A DNA stretch of 64,000 nucleotides. It comes from Paenibacillus abyssi (lineage in GTDB: Bacteria; Bacillota; Bacilli; Paenibacillales; Paenibacillaceae). The stretch covers positions 54,104-118,103 of the forward strand of contig NZ_BMGR01000018.1 of assembly GCF_014640295.1 (NCBI RefSeq), given 5' to 3'. The notes below the pieces were generated by a model that did no database searches, was not told where the DNA came from, and worked only from the letters and a program-made list of their open reading frames with translations. This document shows positions 26,006 through 34,631 of this stretch, one piece after another. The stretch's first letter is position 1; every line of letters starts with the position of its first letter. Position numbers and translations under genes: made by a program.

Positions 26006-26362
26006 ATGACAACTTGGAATTTAAGTGAAACTAGGAATCACTTGCTCATCTGCAATGGAAGCAGTTGCCTGAAGCGCCACGGGGAGGAAGTAACCCTGGC
26101 TATACGGGAGGAGATTACAAAGCGCAGGGCCGACAAGCTGATACATACGACGCGGACACGATGCAATGGAAGGTGCGCCGACGCCTGTATAGTGATCGTA
26201 TATCCTGAGGGCTTATGGTATCAGGGCGTTACACCTGAATTGGGCCGTACGCTGGTTCGAAAGCTCCTTTCCGGAGAGCAGCTGGAAGATAACCTGTTAT
26301 ATTCGTTTGACCGGCATTTTCAGGCTACGGGAATATCCAGCGCAGGTACGGAGAAGTGCTAG
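26006..26362 (+). CDS. Small thioredoxin-like 2Fe-2S ferredoxin (CbiW-like)
   Basis: A 118-residue protein with cysteines spaced as LLICNGSSCLKRHG near residues 16-21 and TRCNGRCADACIV further on, the pattern of thioredoxin-fold 2Fe-2S ferredoxins found in cobalamin gene clusters (CbiW type) and beside other metal systems. GGAGGAGAG precedes the ATG, 22 bases after cbiO. As last gene of the cobalt block it may move electrons for cobalt redox change or cysteine oxidation in the nitrile hydratase centre; that is speculation. Confidence 0.7.
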   Translation: MTTWNLSETRNHLLICNGSSCLKRHGEEVTLAIREEITKRRADKLIHTTRTRCNGRCADACIVIVYPEGLWYQGVTPELGRTLVRKLLSGEQLEDNLLYSFDRHFQATGISSAGTEKC

Positions 26363-26485
26363 GTGCCGCCCATCCTAGGTGCCTGCAAGCTGCTGCCGCA
26401 CCCGGGTCGACAAGGCTGCATGCATTTTCGCCCATGCGTTGAGGCGTGCTGCAGAGCCAGCTTCGTTTCCCAGCAGAATGATAAA

Positions 26486-26514
26486 AGTATGCCCGCGGGA
26501 GGCATGCTTTTTTT
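26486..26514 (+). terminator. Rho-independent terminator after the nitrile/cobalt array
   Basis: AGTATGCC (26486-26493) pairs with GGCATGCT (26501-26508) with one wobble, followed by a seven-base T-run. It is the first clear terminator after the one at 18571. Confidence 0.75.
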
Positions 26515-26542
26515 GTCTGTCTTGTATCCTGTCATTCATAGT

Positions 26543-26561
26543 GAGAATAATTTTCATTGAC
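26543..26561 (+). promoter_or_regulatory. Second, weaker Fur-box-like site
   Basis: GAGAATAATTTTCATTGAC matches the 19-bp Fur consensus at about 13 positions and overlaps the -35 hexamer. Together with the strong box at 26593 it would bracket the promoter. Confidence 0.45.
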
Positions 26562-26585
26562 AAAGGGATGAGATAATTATAAAAT
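26557..26585 (+). promoter_or_regulatory. Promoter of iron-uptake operon
   Basis: A perfect -35 TTGACA (26557-26562) and a -10 TAAAAT (26580-26585) are separated by 17 bases, a strong sigma-A promoter. It is flanked by Fur-box sequences. Confidence 0.8.
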
Positions 26586-26592
26586 CCTTTAT

Positions 26593-26611
26593 GGTAATGA
26601 TAATCATTATC
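26593..26611 (+). promoter_or_regulatory. Fur box
   Basis: GGTAATGATAATCATTATC matches the classic Fur consensus GATAATGATAATCATTATC at 18 of 19 positions. It covers the expected transcription start, so Fe-Fur would repress the uptake operon when iron is plentiful. Bases 26363-26751 otherwise hold the array terminator and no gene. Confidence 0.9.
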
Positions 26612-26751
26612 AATTAATTCGAAAGCCGCCAAGCCACGGGAGGTGCTTCGCATATAGTTCGAACTAGAATGGAATTTCAACGAAGGCGTACATAAAGATG
26701 CCTTCATGGCATCTACATTCAGCTGCATTTCAAAGCAAAGGAATGTTCACG

Positions 26752-27795
26752 ATGAGAACGGGCTTCATTCAACATTGGTTAGGAAAACAGGCAGCCTCCG
26801 GCGCAGGTATCGCTCAGTTCATTGCAGTCCTTTTTTTCGCTTTGTTCGGATTAGCGCTTTCCATGTTTTTGGCGGTATCGTTCGGAGCGAAAGATCTGTC
26901 ATTAAGCACGGTATGGACTGCAATCATTCACTACAATCCGGAATTGACAGCGCATCAGATCATTCATGAATTGCGGCTTCCAAGAGTGCTGGCTGCGGCT
27001 GTGATCGGAGCGGCCTTTGCGGTCGCTGGGGCTTTGATGCAGGGCGTAACACGCAACCCGCTTGCTGATGCGGGAATTTTAGGGGTTAATGCGGGCGCGA
27101 CCTTTATGATTGTTCTCTGCTTCGCATTTTTTCCGAATTTGCCGTATTCCGCTTTAATGCTGTTATCGTTTATGGGAGCTGTGCTCAGCGCTTTGCTTAT
27201 CTTCCTGCTCGGTTCGTCCCCGGGCGGCCTGACTCCTTTGCGGTTAACGGTTGCGGGAGCGGTGGTGGCGGCTCTGCTGCATTCCCTCAGCTCCGGGATC
27301 GCGATTTATTATGAATTGAGCCAAGATCTGGCTTTCTGGTACGCAGGCGGTGTGGCAGGCGTGAAATGGCATCATTTGGAGCTGTTGGCGCCGATTATCT
27401 TGATCGCGATTGCGGCTTCCATTGCGCTGGGGCGTTCCGTTTCGATCATTGCGATGGGGGAAGAGGTTGCCGTAAATTTAGGCGTAAAAACGAAACGGAT
27501 TCGTGTTTTAGGCATGGCAGCTGCGCTGGTACTCGCCGGCGTTTCCGTTTCCGCGGTAGGCTCAATTGGTTTTGTCGGGCTGGTGATTCCGCATATCGCG
27601 CGTAAGCTCGTTGGCGTGGATTACCGGCTTATTATTCCGGTGTCGGCATTGTTGGGCGCGGTACTGCTGGTGCTGGCCGATCTTGCCGCAAGGATGGTAA
27701 ACCCTCCGAAGGAGCTGGCCATCGGAGTGATGGTTGCGCTGGTCGGCGTTCCTTTCTTTCTTTATCTCGCGCATCGGGAGAGGAGGAATTTGTAG
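26752..27795 (+). CDS. Siderophore ABC permease, FecCD type (first)
   Basis: A 347-residue FecCD-family membrane protein. ATG 26752 is chosen because AGGA lies eight bases upstream; ATG 26698 would extend into the untranslated leader. Family marks are HELRLPRVLAAAVIGAAFAVAG, LMQGVTRNPLADAGILGVNAGA and GSIGFVGLVIPHIARKLVG. It pairs with the second permease to make the channel for a ferric siderophore or related iron compound. Control by Fur is strongly suggested by the box at 26593. Confidence 0.92.
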   Translation: MRTGFIQHWLGKQAASGAGIAQFIAVLFFALFGLALSMFLAVSFGAKDLSLSTVWTAIIHYNPELTAHQIIHELRLPRVLAAAVIGAAFAVAGALMQGVTRNPLADAGILGVNAGATFMIVLCFAFFPNLPYSALMLLSFMGAVLSALLIFLLGSSPGGLTPLRLTVAGAVVAALLHSLSSGIAIYYELSQDLAFWYAGGVAGVKWHHLELLAPIILIAIAASIALGRSVSIIAMGEEVAVNLGVKTKRIRVLGMAAALVLAGVSVSAVGSIGFVGLVIPHIARKLVGVDYRLIIPVSALLGAVLLVLADLAARMVNPPKELAIGVMVALVGVPFFLYLAHRERRNL

Positions 27796-27798
27796 AAT

Positions 27799-28812
27799 AT
27801 GGAGTATACGTTAGACAGGCGCAGGAGAGCCATGACGGTCGGAGCGATTCTGATGCTTATCGCTGCAGGAATCGTCATCCTCAGTTTGAATACCGGCTCG
27901 ATCCGGCTTTCTCCTATGACCGTCATCCAAACCTTTATCGGCAAGGGTAGTCCGGACGATACAATGGTTTTGTTTGAATTTCGGCTTCCGAGAATTTTGG
28001 TCACGTTGTTAGCGGGTATCGGTTTGGGGATTTCCGGTGCGATACTGCAAGGATTATCCAAAAATTCGCTGGCTGATCCGGGCATTTTGGGCATCCATGC
28101 AGGCGCTTCGTTCGGTTTGATCCTTTTTGTAACTTTCTTTCATTCGATGAACAGCATGTCCTCGCTGCTCATTCCATTTTTTACGTTTGCGGGTGGGACG
28201 GCAGCAGCGCTGCTGATCGTCTGGTTAGCTTACGATCGGCATCAGGGGTTCCTGCCGGTTCGGTTACTATTAATCGGGATTGCCGTCTCTGCCGGATTTA
28301 GTGCGATATCGCTGTTTCTATCCTTGAGCCTTGACGAGCAGACCTACGCATTCACTGCAAGGTGGCTGATCGGAAGTGTATGGGGAAGGGATTGGATTCA
28401 TGTGTACACACTGCTCCCTTGGATCGCATTCATCGTTCCGTATGTCTTGCTCCAATCCAAATCATTGAATGCATTCTCGCTTGGCGACGAGCTGGCTGCC
28501 GGCATCGGGACGCCTGTACGCAGGCAGCGATTGCTGCTGCTTGCATGCGCAGTGGCTTTATCCTGCGCAAGCGTTGCGATGTCGGGAGGAATCGGCTTCA
28601 TCGGTTTAGTTGCGCCCCATATCGCACGCCGCCTCGTCGGGCCGATGCACCAGCATTTTCTGATCATTGCCGGGCTAGTCGGCCTGGTTATCCTTGTGGC
28701 TGCAGACACGATCGGCCGGTCCATCTTTCAACCGAATGCCATTCCGGCAGGCGTGGTCGTTGCTGCAGTAGGCGCTCCGTATTTTCTGTATTTGCTGCGA
28801 AGAACCAAATAA
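27799..28812 (+). CDS. Siderophore ABC permease, FecCD type (second)
   Basis: A 337-residue partner permease with the same family marks: FEFRLPRILVTLLAGIGLG, LQGLSKNSLADPGILGIHAG and GGIGFIGLVAPHIARRLVG. AGGAGG of the preceding gene's last codons serves the ATG at 27799, three bases after that gene's stop. Heterodimeric permeases of this kind occur in B. subtilis as YfiZ-YfhA and FeuB-FeuC. Confidence 0.92.
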   Translation: MEYTLDRRRRAMTVGAILMLIAAGIVILSLNTGSIRLSPMTVIQTFIGKGSPDDTMVLFEFRLPRILVTLLAGIGLGISGAILQGLSKNSLADPGILGIHAGASFGLILFVTFFHSMNSMSSLLIPFFTFAGGTAAALLIVWLAYDRHQGFLPVRLLLIGIAVSAGFSAISLFLSLSLDEQTYAFTARWLIGSVWGRDWIHVYTLLPWIAFIVPYVLLQSKSLNAFSLGDELAAGIGTPVRRQRLLLLACAVALSCASVAMSGGIGFIGLVAPHIARRLVGPMHQHFLIIAGLVGLVILVAADTIGRSIFQPNAIPAGVVVAAVGAPYFLYLLRRTK

Positions 28813-28835
28813 TCTAGATGAAAGAGGAGATTTTT

Positions 28836-29756
28836 ATGAAAAAAACATTCATGCTTCTATTAAGCATCCTGTTAATTGTTATCCTGTCGGCATGCGGACA
28901 GCAGGGCGGGCAGGCCGCAGAGCAAGCTTCCTCCGCGGAAACCGGGAATGCCGCCGCTGATGGGGAGCCCCGTATCGCCTCTTTATCGATTCATTTGACT
29001 AATAATCTGCTGGCGCTTGGTATCACTCCTGTGGGCTCGGTGGTAGGCGGTGAATTAAAAACATTCCTCCCTCATGTCGCAGACCGTTTGACGGATACAA
29101 AACCGCTTGGGACGGCTGCGGACCCCGATATGGAAACCCTGCTTGCGTTAAAGCCTGACGTGATTTATGTCGACGAGCAGCTCGCCGGCGACATTTCAAG
29201 GTATGAGAAAATCGCGAAAACTCAAGTGTTCAATCTGGATGAAGGCACGTGGCGGGACCATCTGGAACAAATCGGGGAGCTTGTTAACCGTGAGCAAGAG
29301 GCCGAAGATTTTATTAAGGATAATCAGGCTCAGGCGGAACGCGTAAAGAAGCTTATTCATGACAAAATCGGCGACGGCACCGCCATGGGTGTGCGCGTGA
29401 CAGCGAAAGAACTGCGGGTATTCGGCTTGAGACGTCCAATGGGGCCTATGCTGTTTGAGGATTTGGGGCTGAAGCCTGCGAGCGGCGTTGAAAAAATCAA
29501 TCGCGATAAGTCCTATGAAGTCATTTCACAGGAAGTGCTGCCGGATTTTAATGCAGATGCGATCTTTGTTGTCGTCAATAATCAGGATGGAGCCAAAAAA
29601 TTATACGAGCAGCTGCAAGACAGCCCGATCTGGCAGGGATTAAAGGCCGTCAAAGCAAATCAGGTCTACATGATCCCCGACCAACCGTGGCTCGATTATT
29701 CGGCGCTTGGCAATAAAATGTCACTCGATCAAGCGGAGCAAATGTTTTTAAAGTAA
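28836..29756 (+). CDS. Siderophore-binding lipoprotein
   Basis: A 306-residue lipoprotein of the Peripla_BP_2 (FepB/FeuA) class. ATG 28836 follows GAAAGAGGAG and yields a signal peptide ending in LSAC. The mature domain begins PRIASLSIHLTNNLLALGITPVGS and shows the long backbone helix of class III binding proteins. No ABC ATPase gene accompanies the operon, so it should use a shared FhuC/YusV-type ATPase encoded elsewhere, as known for several Bacillus uptake systems. Confidence 0.9.
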   Translation: MKKTFMLLLSILLIVILSACGQQGGQAAEQASSAETGNAAADGEPRIASLSIHLTNNLLALGITPVGSVVGGELKTFLPHVADRLTDTKPLGTAADPDMETLLALKPDVIYVDEQLAGDISRYEKIAKTQVFNLDEGTWRDHLEQIGELVNREQEAEDFIKDNQAQAERVKKLIHDKIGDGTAMGVRVTAKELRVFGLRRPMGPMLFEDLGLKPASGVEKINRDKSYEVISQEVLPDFNADAIFVVVNNQDGAKKLYEQLQDSPIWQGLKAVKANQVYMIPDQPWLDYSALGNKMSLDQAEQMFLK

Positions 29757-29823
29757 AGAGCAATCAGGATTTGTTGGACTGGATTTCTTTCTTTTATTCA
29801 GCTTAATTTAGTTGTGTTTATAT

Positions 29824-29866
29824 AAAATCGTCGATGAATCAGCGAAAATTTCGTTGACTCCCTCAT
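29824..29866 (+). promoter_or_regulatory. 21-bp-phased direct repeats before third kinase operon
   Basis: AAAATCGTCG (29824) and AAAATTTCGTTG (29845) lie 21 bases apart, upstream of two possible -10 elements (TATAAT at 29888-29893 and at 29909-29914). The resemblance between copies is modest. It may be a YesN-type autoregulatory site. Confidence 0.3.
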
Positions 29867-29980
29867 TCCCGAATGCTAATCTGAGGATATAATTTCTAAA
29901 CAGTTTAGTATAATGGACGTTTTAATTTTAACGGTTTGATGGGGGAAGACGGTTAGAATGCAAAAGCGTAACTACCCGGG

Positions 29981-30015
29981 CATGCCGGCCTTTTCAGCCG
30001 GTATGTCTTTTTTTT
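29981..30015 (+). terminator. Terminator between iron operon and third kinase, possible leader attenuator
   Basis: CATGCCGGC (29981-29989) pairs with GCCGGTATG (29997-30005) with one wobble, followed by TCTTTTTTTT. It lies after the two TATAAT elements and before the kinase gene, so besides ending the iron transcript it may attenuate transcripts started at 29.9 kb. Nothing else is seen in 29757-30063. Confidence 0.8.
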
Positions 30016-30063
30016 GAAGTTTTGGTGGTTTAATGAACGTACTGAATATCGGAGGAGAACGCC

Positions 30064-31806
30064 ATGCGATTCCGTCGTTTCGGGCCGCAGTTTCAATCTT
30101 TGCGCGTCAAGCTGTTTGCAACGATTCTGCTGTTTATGCTGCCGTTAATCGGCCTCTTAATCTATTACAATCATTACTCGACCCAGGTGGTCCGCAATCA
30201 GGTGGCGCAATCCAATCAAAACCTGCTTAGCATGTATATGGATCAAATCGACCGCAACCTGCAGCAGGTGGACAATTATCTGTACAATCTATCGGAGCGC
30301 AATATGGATCTGCTCTTGCTGGAATTTCCGAGCTCCTACAACGAAACGCAGTACACGCTTGCCAAGCTGAGATTGTATACGGAAATCTCCAACGGGATCA
30401 GTTATTATCCATCGCTCGACGCGTTATTTATGTATTCTGCTGTAAACGACGACCTGATTGTCGCGCATACGGGTGAAGGAAGCTATGGAGATCGTCTGTT
30501 AACCAGGGAAGAGATCGAAAAGATGATTGAAGGCGCTCCAGGCGAGCTCGATTATGCGCATTGGAACGTATGGCAAGGCGACAACGGGTACTCCCTGTTT
30601 CATCTTGTGCGGACCGGCAATGTCTATGTCGGATCGTGGGTGCATATCCGGAAGCTCATGACGCCGCTCGATTTAATGGATTTCGGCGAGTCGGGGGCGG
30701 CCCTGCTCGTTACGGAAGCCTATGAGCCGATGTCACATGCCGACTGGGTCATGCAGGAAGGAATCGATTTGCGTTTTGAACCGGGCACGTATTCCATTAC
30801 CGGGAACGATACGTCCTACATGCTGATGGGAGAGGACTCCGGCAGAGGGAAGTTCCATTTGATCGCTATGCTGCCGGAAAGCGAAATTCTCGAACGCTTG
30901 CCTTATCTCGGACGGGTATCCTCCTTCGTAACAATCGGTGCCTGCGTATTCCTGCTGCTGTTCTTATTCATTATGAGGAAAGTATTCCTGCTGCCGATAC
31001 AGCATATGGTTGCAGCAATGCGCAAAGTCCGGGACGGACAGCTGCAATCGCAGCTGGAGCGGACGCCGCGTTCCCTGGAATTCCAGGTGATGTACGAGAC
31101 GTTTAACCGGATGGTCTCGGAGATTCACGATTTGAAGATCAATGTATACGAAGAGAAGCTCAATCATCAACGGGCCGAATTGAAGCATTTGCAGCTGCAG
31201 ATCAACCCGCATTTTTTTCTTAATTCATTGAACATTATTTATAATCTGGCTACAATTAAAGACTTCGCTCTTATCCAGGAGATGACCCGCTGCCTGGTCG
31301 CTTATTTCCGGTTTATGTTCCGCAGCAATTCGTATGTCGTCAGCTTAAAGGATGAGCTCGCCCATACCCGCAATTATTTGAGAATCCAGGAGCTGAGGTT
31401 CCCCGGTCACCTCACGTACAGCATTGAAGCCGAAGAATCGCTGCTGGACTGCAGCATTCCGCCTCTTGTCATTCAGACCATCGTGGAAAATTCAATTAAG
31501 CACGCCGTAAGCATGGATGCTTTGCTGGAGGTCCATATCCGGGCATTCGCCGACGAATCCGCGGAGCCTGCCATGCTGCACATCCAAATCCAGGATTCGG
31601 GTCCCGGTTATCCGGAAGAAGTGTTAATGCAGCTTGCGGCCGACGAGGAAACGGTCAGCGAGGATGGGGATCAGGTCGGCATATGGAATGTGAAACGCAG
31701 GCTGCAGTTACTGTACCCGGAAAAAGCGGCGATCGCTTTTTACAATGAGAGTGGCAAAGGGGCAACGGTTAAAATTCGGCTGCCGATGGATAAAAAGGAG
31801 GGATGA
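30064..31806 (+). CDS. YesM-type sensor histidine kinase
   Basis: A 580-residue membrane kinase with ATG 30064 after CGGAGGAG. Domains: helix at about 16-36, extracytoplasmic sensor region to about 280 with several conserved aromatics, helix near 286-306, HAMP, coiled coil, His_kinase domain with His383 (LQINPHFFLNSLNI), and ATPase domain with QTIVENSIKHAV, QDSGPGYPEE and VGIWNVKRRL. The acceptor motif has FFLN instead of FLFN, an acceptable variant. It is paired with the regulator that follows; together they probably control the rhamnoside-type transport operon at 33.6 kb. Confidence 0.92.
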   Translation: MRFRRFGPQFQSLRVKLFATILLFMLPLIGLLIYYNHYSTQVVRNQVAQSNQNLLSMYMDQIDRNLQQVDNYLYNLSERNMDLLLLEFPSSYNETQYTLAKLRLYTEISNGISYYPSLDALFMYSAVNDDLIVAHTGEGSYGDRLLTREEIEKMIEGAPGELDYAHWNVWQGDNGYSLFHLVRTGNVYVGSWVHIRKLMTPLDLMDFGESGAALLVTEAYEPMSHADWVMQEGIDLRFEPGTYSITGNDTSYMLMGEDSGRGKFHLIAMLPESEILERLPYLGRVSSFVTIGACVFLLLFLFIMRKVFLLPIQHMVAAMRKVRDGQLQSQLERTPRSLEFQVMYETFNRMVSEIHDLKINVYEEKLNHQRAELKHLQLQINPHFFLNSLNIIYNLATIKDFALIQEMTRCLVAYFRFMFRSNSYVVSLKDELAHTRNYLRIQELRFPGHLTYSIEAEESLLDCSIPPLVIQTIVENSIKHAVSMDALLEVHIRAFADESAEPAMLHIQIQDSGPGYPEEVLMQLAADEETVSEDGDQVGIWNVKRRLQLLYPEKAAIAFYNESGKGATVKIRLPMDKKEG

Positions 31807-31808
31807 CG

Positions 31809-33413
31809 ATGCATCAAGTACTGTTGGTGGATGATGAGATTCATGCCGTACGGGGCCTCGCTGCCGGCGTGAATTGGGAGCACTCGGGCATTTCCCGGGT
31901 GCTGACGGCTCACAGCAAGAAACAGGCCCAGGACATTTTTGCCTCGAACGCCGTGGATCTTATGATTTGCGATATCGAAATGCCGCAGGGCTCCGGACTG
32001 GAGCTGCTGGAATGGGTGAGGGAGCATCATCCGATGACGGAAACGATTTTTCTGACCTGTCATTCCGATTTCTCGTTCGCCAAACGGGCGATCCATTTAA
32101 AGAGCTTCGAATATTTGCTCAAACCGGTCGATTATACGGAACTTGAATGCGTTATTGCAAAGGCGCTCGATAAAGTGCGCAAAGACCGGGAGATGTTATC
32201 TTTCGAGGAGACGTACAAGCATTATGCCAAGCTGTGGGCGTCGCACCGCCCGCTGCTGAAGGAACGCTTCTGGACTGACCTTATCGAACAGAAGATTTCC
32301 TCGAATCCGGAGAAAATCGCGGAACAGGCCGCTTCCCATAATTTATCCTACAATACGTACCAGTATTTCGTACCCGTCTATATCCGGGTGCAGCGCTGGT
32401 ACAAACCGCTATCCCAGCGGGAAGAGAAAATCATGGAATATGCGCTCCGGAATGCGGCCGAAGAGAAAATATACGACAACAATCCGGATGCCGCAATCAT
32501 CCCATTGATCGATGGACTTCTCCTCATCGCTCCGTCCGGCGCTGCGGAGCACTTGGAGGTTTGGAGGGAAGGCGCGCAGGACTACATTAACTCCTGCCAT
32601 CAATATTTCGCCTGCGATTTATGCTGTTATATCGGAAAGCCCGTTTACATGCATCAATTGTCGGACATGCTGCAGACGCTGCAGAAGATGGATGCGAACA
32701 ATGTTACCTGTATAAATGAAGCGTTTCTCTATAACGATACGCAGAAAAGCGGCTGTCTGATTGAACTGCCGCCTCTTGCCAAGTGGGCGGATTGGATGAA
32801 GCAAGGCGCCAAGGAGAAGGTGCAGACGGAAGTCAAAGCGTACTTGAATGGCTGGAATCAAGCCCGGGACGGCATAGATGCTTCTCTGCTGCACCGGTTT
32901 TATCAGGATTTCCTGCAGATGGTGTTTTTTATATTACAAACGAAAGGGCTGCAGGCGAATCAAGTATTCTCCCAAAGCCTGCTGACGGAAACGCCGCAGA
33001 GCGTTCTGCGATCCGTGCAGGCGCTTCAGGAATGGGTGCAATATGTAATGGAAGTCGCCATGAACCACATTCATTCCTTGGAAGGAAATATTTCGATTGT
33101 CGAGAAAGCGAAGCGGTTCATCTCGGAGCAAATCGGCATGCAGGAGCTCTCGCGCGAGGATGTCGCAAGCCATGTATTTTTGAATCCAGACTACTTGTCG
33201 CGCGTGTTCAAGAAAGAAACGGGGATATCGATTTCAGACTATCTGCAGCAGCAGCGCATCGATTACGCCAAACTGCTGCTTGTCAATACCGACCGTTTGG
33301 TCAGTGATATCGCACTGGAATCGGGTTACTCCAATCTATCATATTTTTCTACGATTTTTAAGAAGGCTACGGGTATGAACCCGGGCGATTTTCGCAGGCA
33401 AGCCCGGTCTTGA
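31809..33413 (+). CDS. YesN-type response regulator (receiver + AraC HTH)
   Basis: A 534-residue regulator. ATG 31809 follows AAGGAGGG at six bases; ATG 31803 is too close to that site. Receiver residues 1-120 show VDDE, Asp55 (LMICDIEMPQG) and Lys in LLKPVDY; a long central domain of about 280 residues follows. The AraC domain at about 430-534 has two HTH units (SREDVASHVFLNPDYLSRVF and VSDIALESGYSNLSYFSTIF). A strong terminator follows. Its likely target is the permease operon just downstream. Confidence 0.93.
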   Translation: MHQVLLVDDEIHAVRGLAAGVNWEHSGISRVLTAHSKKQAQDIFASNAVDLMICDIEMPQGSGLELLEWVREHHPMTETIFLTCHSDFSFAKRAIHLKSFEYLLKPVDYTELECVIAKALDKVRKDREMLSFEETYKHYAKLWASHRPLLKERFWTDLIEQKISSNPEKIAEQAASHNLSYNTYQYFVPVYIRVQRWYKPLSQREEKIMEYALRNAAEEKIYDNNPDAAIIPLIDGLLLIAPSGAAEHLEVWREGAQDYINSCHQYFACDLCCYIGKPVYMHQLSDMLQTLQKMDANNVTCINEAFLYNDTQKSGCLIELPPLAKWADWMKQGAKEKVQTEVKAYLNGWNQARDGIDASLLHRFYQDFLQMVFFILQTKGLQANQVFSQSLLTETPQSVLRSVQALQEWVQYVMEVAMNHIHSLEGNISIVEKAKRFISEQIGMQELSREDVASHVFLNPDYLSRVFKKETGISISDYLQQQRIDYAKLLLVNTDRLVSDIALESGYSNLSYFSTIFKKATGMNPGDFRRQARS

Positions 33414-33432
33414 CCGGTGGCAGCCTTCCGAT

Positions 33433-33469
33433 AAGCCGACCAGACGCGCAGGTGCTGGTCGGCTTTTTT
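33433..33469 (+). terminator. Rho-independent terminator after regulator
   Basis: AAGCCGACCAG (33433-33443) pairs perfectly with CTGGTCGGCTT (33455-33465), followed by T residues. Confidence 0.92.
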
Positions 33470-33532
33470 GACGATGACTCTTCATAGAATGGCGTCAGCC
33501 GTTTCTCATCTGCCGTCTTGCTGCTGCATCAA

Positions 33533-33600
33533 AAAGTCGGAAAAACAAAAATCGAAAGTCGTATTCGTGGTTATTCGCATATCCAAGATGTCTGTACAAT
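33533..33600 (+). promoter_or_regulatory. Promoter region with 22-bp-phased direct repeats
   Basis: AAAGTCGGA (33533) and AAAGTCGTA (33555) share AAAGTCG at a 22-base phase. They lie 40 bases before TACAAT (33595-33600), a -10-like hexamer without a good -35. The geometry resembles the operators at 9420 and 13951, so this is a candidate site for the regulator at 31809. Confidence 0.4.
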
Positions 33601-33632
33601 GAGGATATCAACAAAGGAAATGAGGAAACGAT

Positions 33633-34610
33633 GTGGAAGCAGCGAATAAAGTGGATATGCCGGTTGCCGATACGGAGGCACGGGTGAAAAAGCAGAGCGC
33701 GTTCTGGAAAACTTTAAAACGGTATCGCGCCTTGTTCATTATGATCATTCCAGGGATGCTTTATTTGATCATCAACAACTATTTGCCGATGTTCGGCGTC
33801 ATTATCGCGTTCAAAGACATTAACTACGCCAAAGGGATCTTGGGCAGCGATTGGCTTGGCTTTAAAAATTTCGAATATCTGTTCAAAACGTCGGACGCGT
33901 GGATCATTACGCGAAACACGATATTGTATAACGGATCGTTCATCTTTATCAATACGGTGCTAGCGATCGCGGTGGCCATCCTGCTGAACGAGGTTCGGAT
34001 CAAGCTGCTGTCCCGTTTCTACCAAAGCATCATTTTGCTCCCGTTCCTGATCTCCATGGTCATTGTCGGTTATCTGGGATTGTCAATGATGAGCGTGGAG
34101 AGCGGCTTCCTGAACAAACAAATTCTGCCGATGCTCGGAATCGATCCGATCTCGTGGTACAGCGAGCCGAAGTACTGGCCTTATATCTTAACCTTCGTTA
34201 ATATATGGAAGAATGTCGGCTATCTGTGCATCATCTTCCTGGCGTCGATCATCGGCATCGATCATGAATATTACGAAGCGGCTACCATCGACGGCGCCAG
34301 CAAATGGCAGCAAATCCGCAGCATCACGGTACCGCTTATTATGCCGACCATCACGATTATGACGCTGCTTGCAATCGGACGCATCTTCTATTCGGACTTC
34401 GGCTTGTTCTTCCAGGTGCCGCTGAATTCCGGACCGCTGCAGCCGGTCACCGATGTCATCGATACTTATGTTTATCGGGGCCTTATGACGCTGGGCGATA
34501 TCGGAATGTCCTCGGCCGCCGGGCTGTATCAATCGCTAGTCGGATTTGTCCTGGTCTTGGTTGCGAACTATATTGTTAGTCGTAAAAACCGCGATCAAGC
34601 GCTGTTCTAA
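33633..34610 (+). CDS. Oligosaccharide ABC permease, LplB/YteP type
   Basis: A 325-residue BPD_transp_1 permease starting at GTG 33633 after GAGGAAA. Typical marks are YLIINNYLPMFGVIIAFKDINY at the first helix and the EAA loop EAATIDGASKWQQIRSITVPL. The LplB/YteP subfamily, with partners YtcP/LplC and a DUF3502-type lipoprotein, imports oligosaccharides such as rhamnogalacturonan pieces in Bacilli. No ATPase gene is present in the operon. Confidence 0.92.
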   Translation: MEAANKVDMPVADTEARVKKQSAFWKTLKRYRALFIMIIPGMLYLIINNYLPMFGVIIAFKDINYAKGILGSDWLGFKNFEYLFKTSDAWIITRNTILYNGSFIFINTVLAIAVAILLNEVRIKLLSRFYQSIILLPFLISMVIVGYLGLSMMSVESGFLNKQILPMLGIDPISWYSEPKYWPYILTFVNIWKNVGYLCIIFLASIIGIDHEYYEAATIDGASKWQQIRSITVPLIMPTITIMTLLAIGRIFYSDFGLFFQVPLNSGPLQPVTDVIDTYVYRGLMTLGDIGMSSAAGLYQSLVGFVLVLVANYIVSRKNRDQALF

Positions 34611-34631
34611 TCGGAAGGAGTAGACACAATT

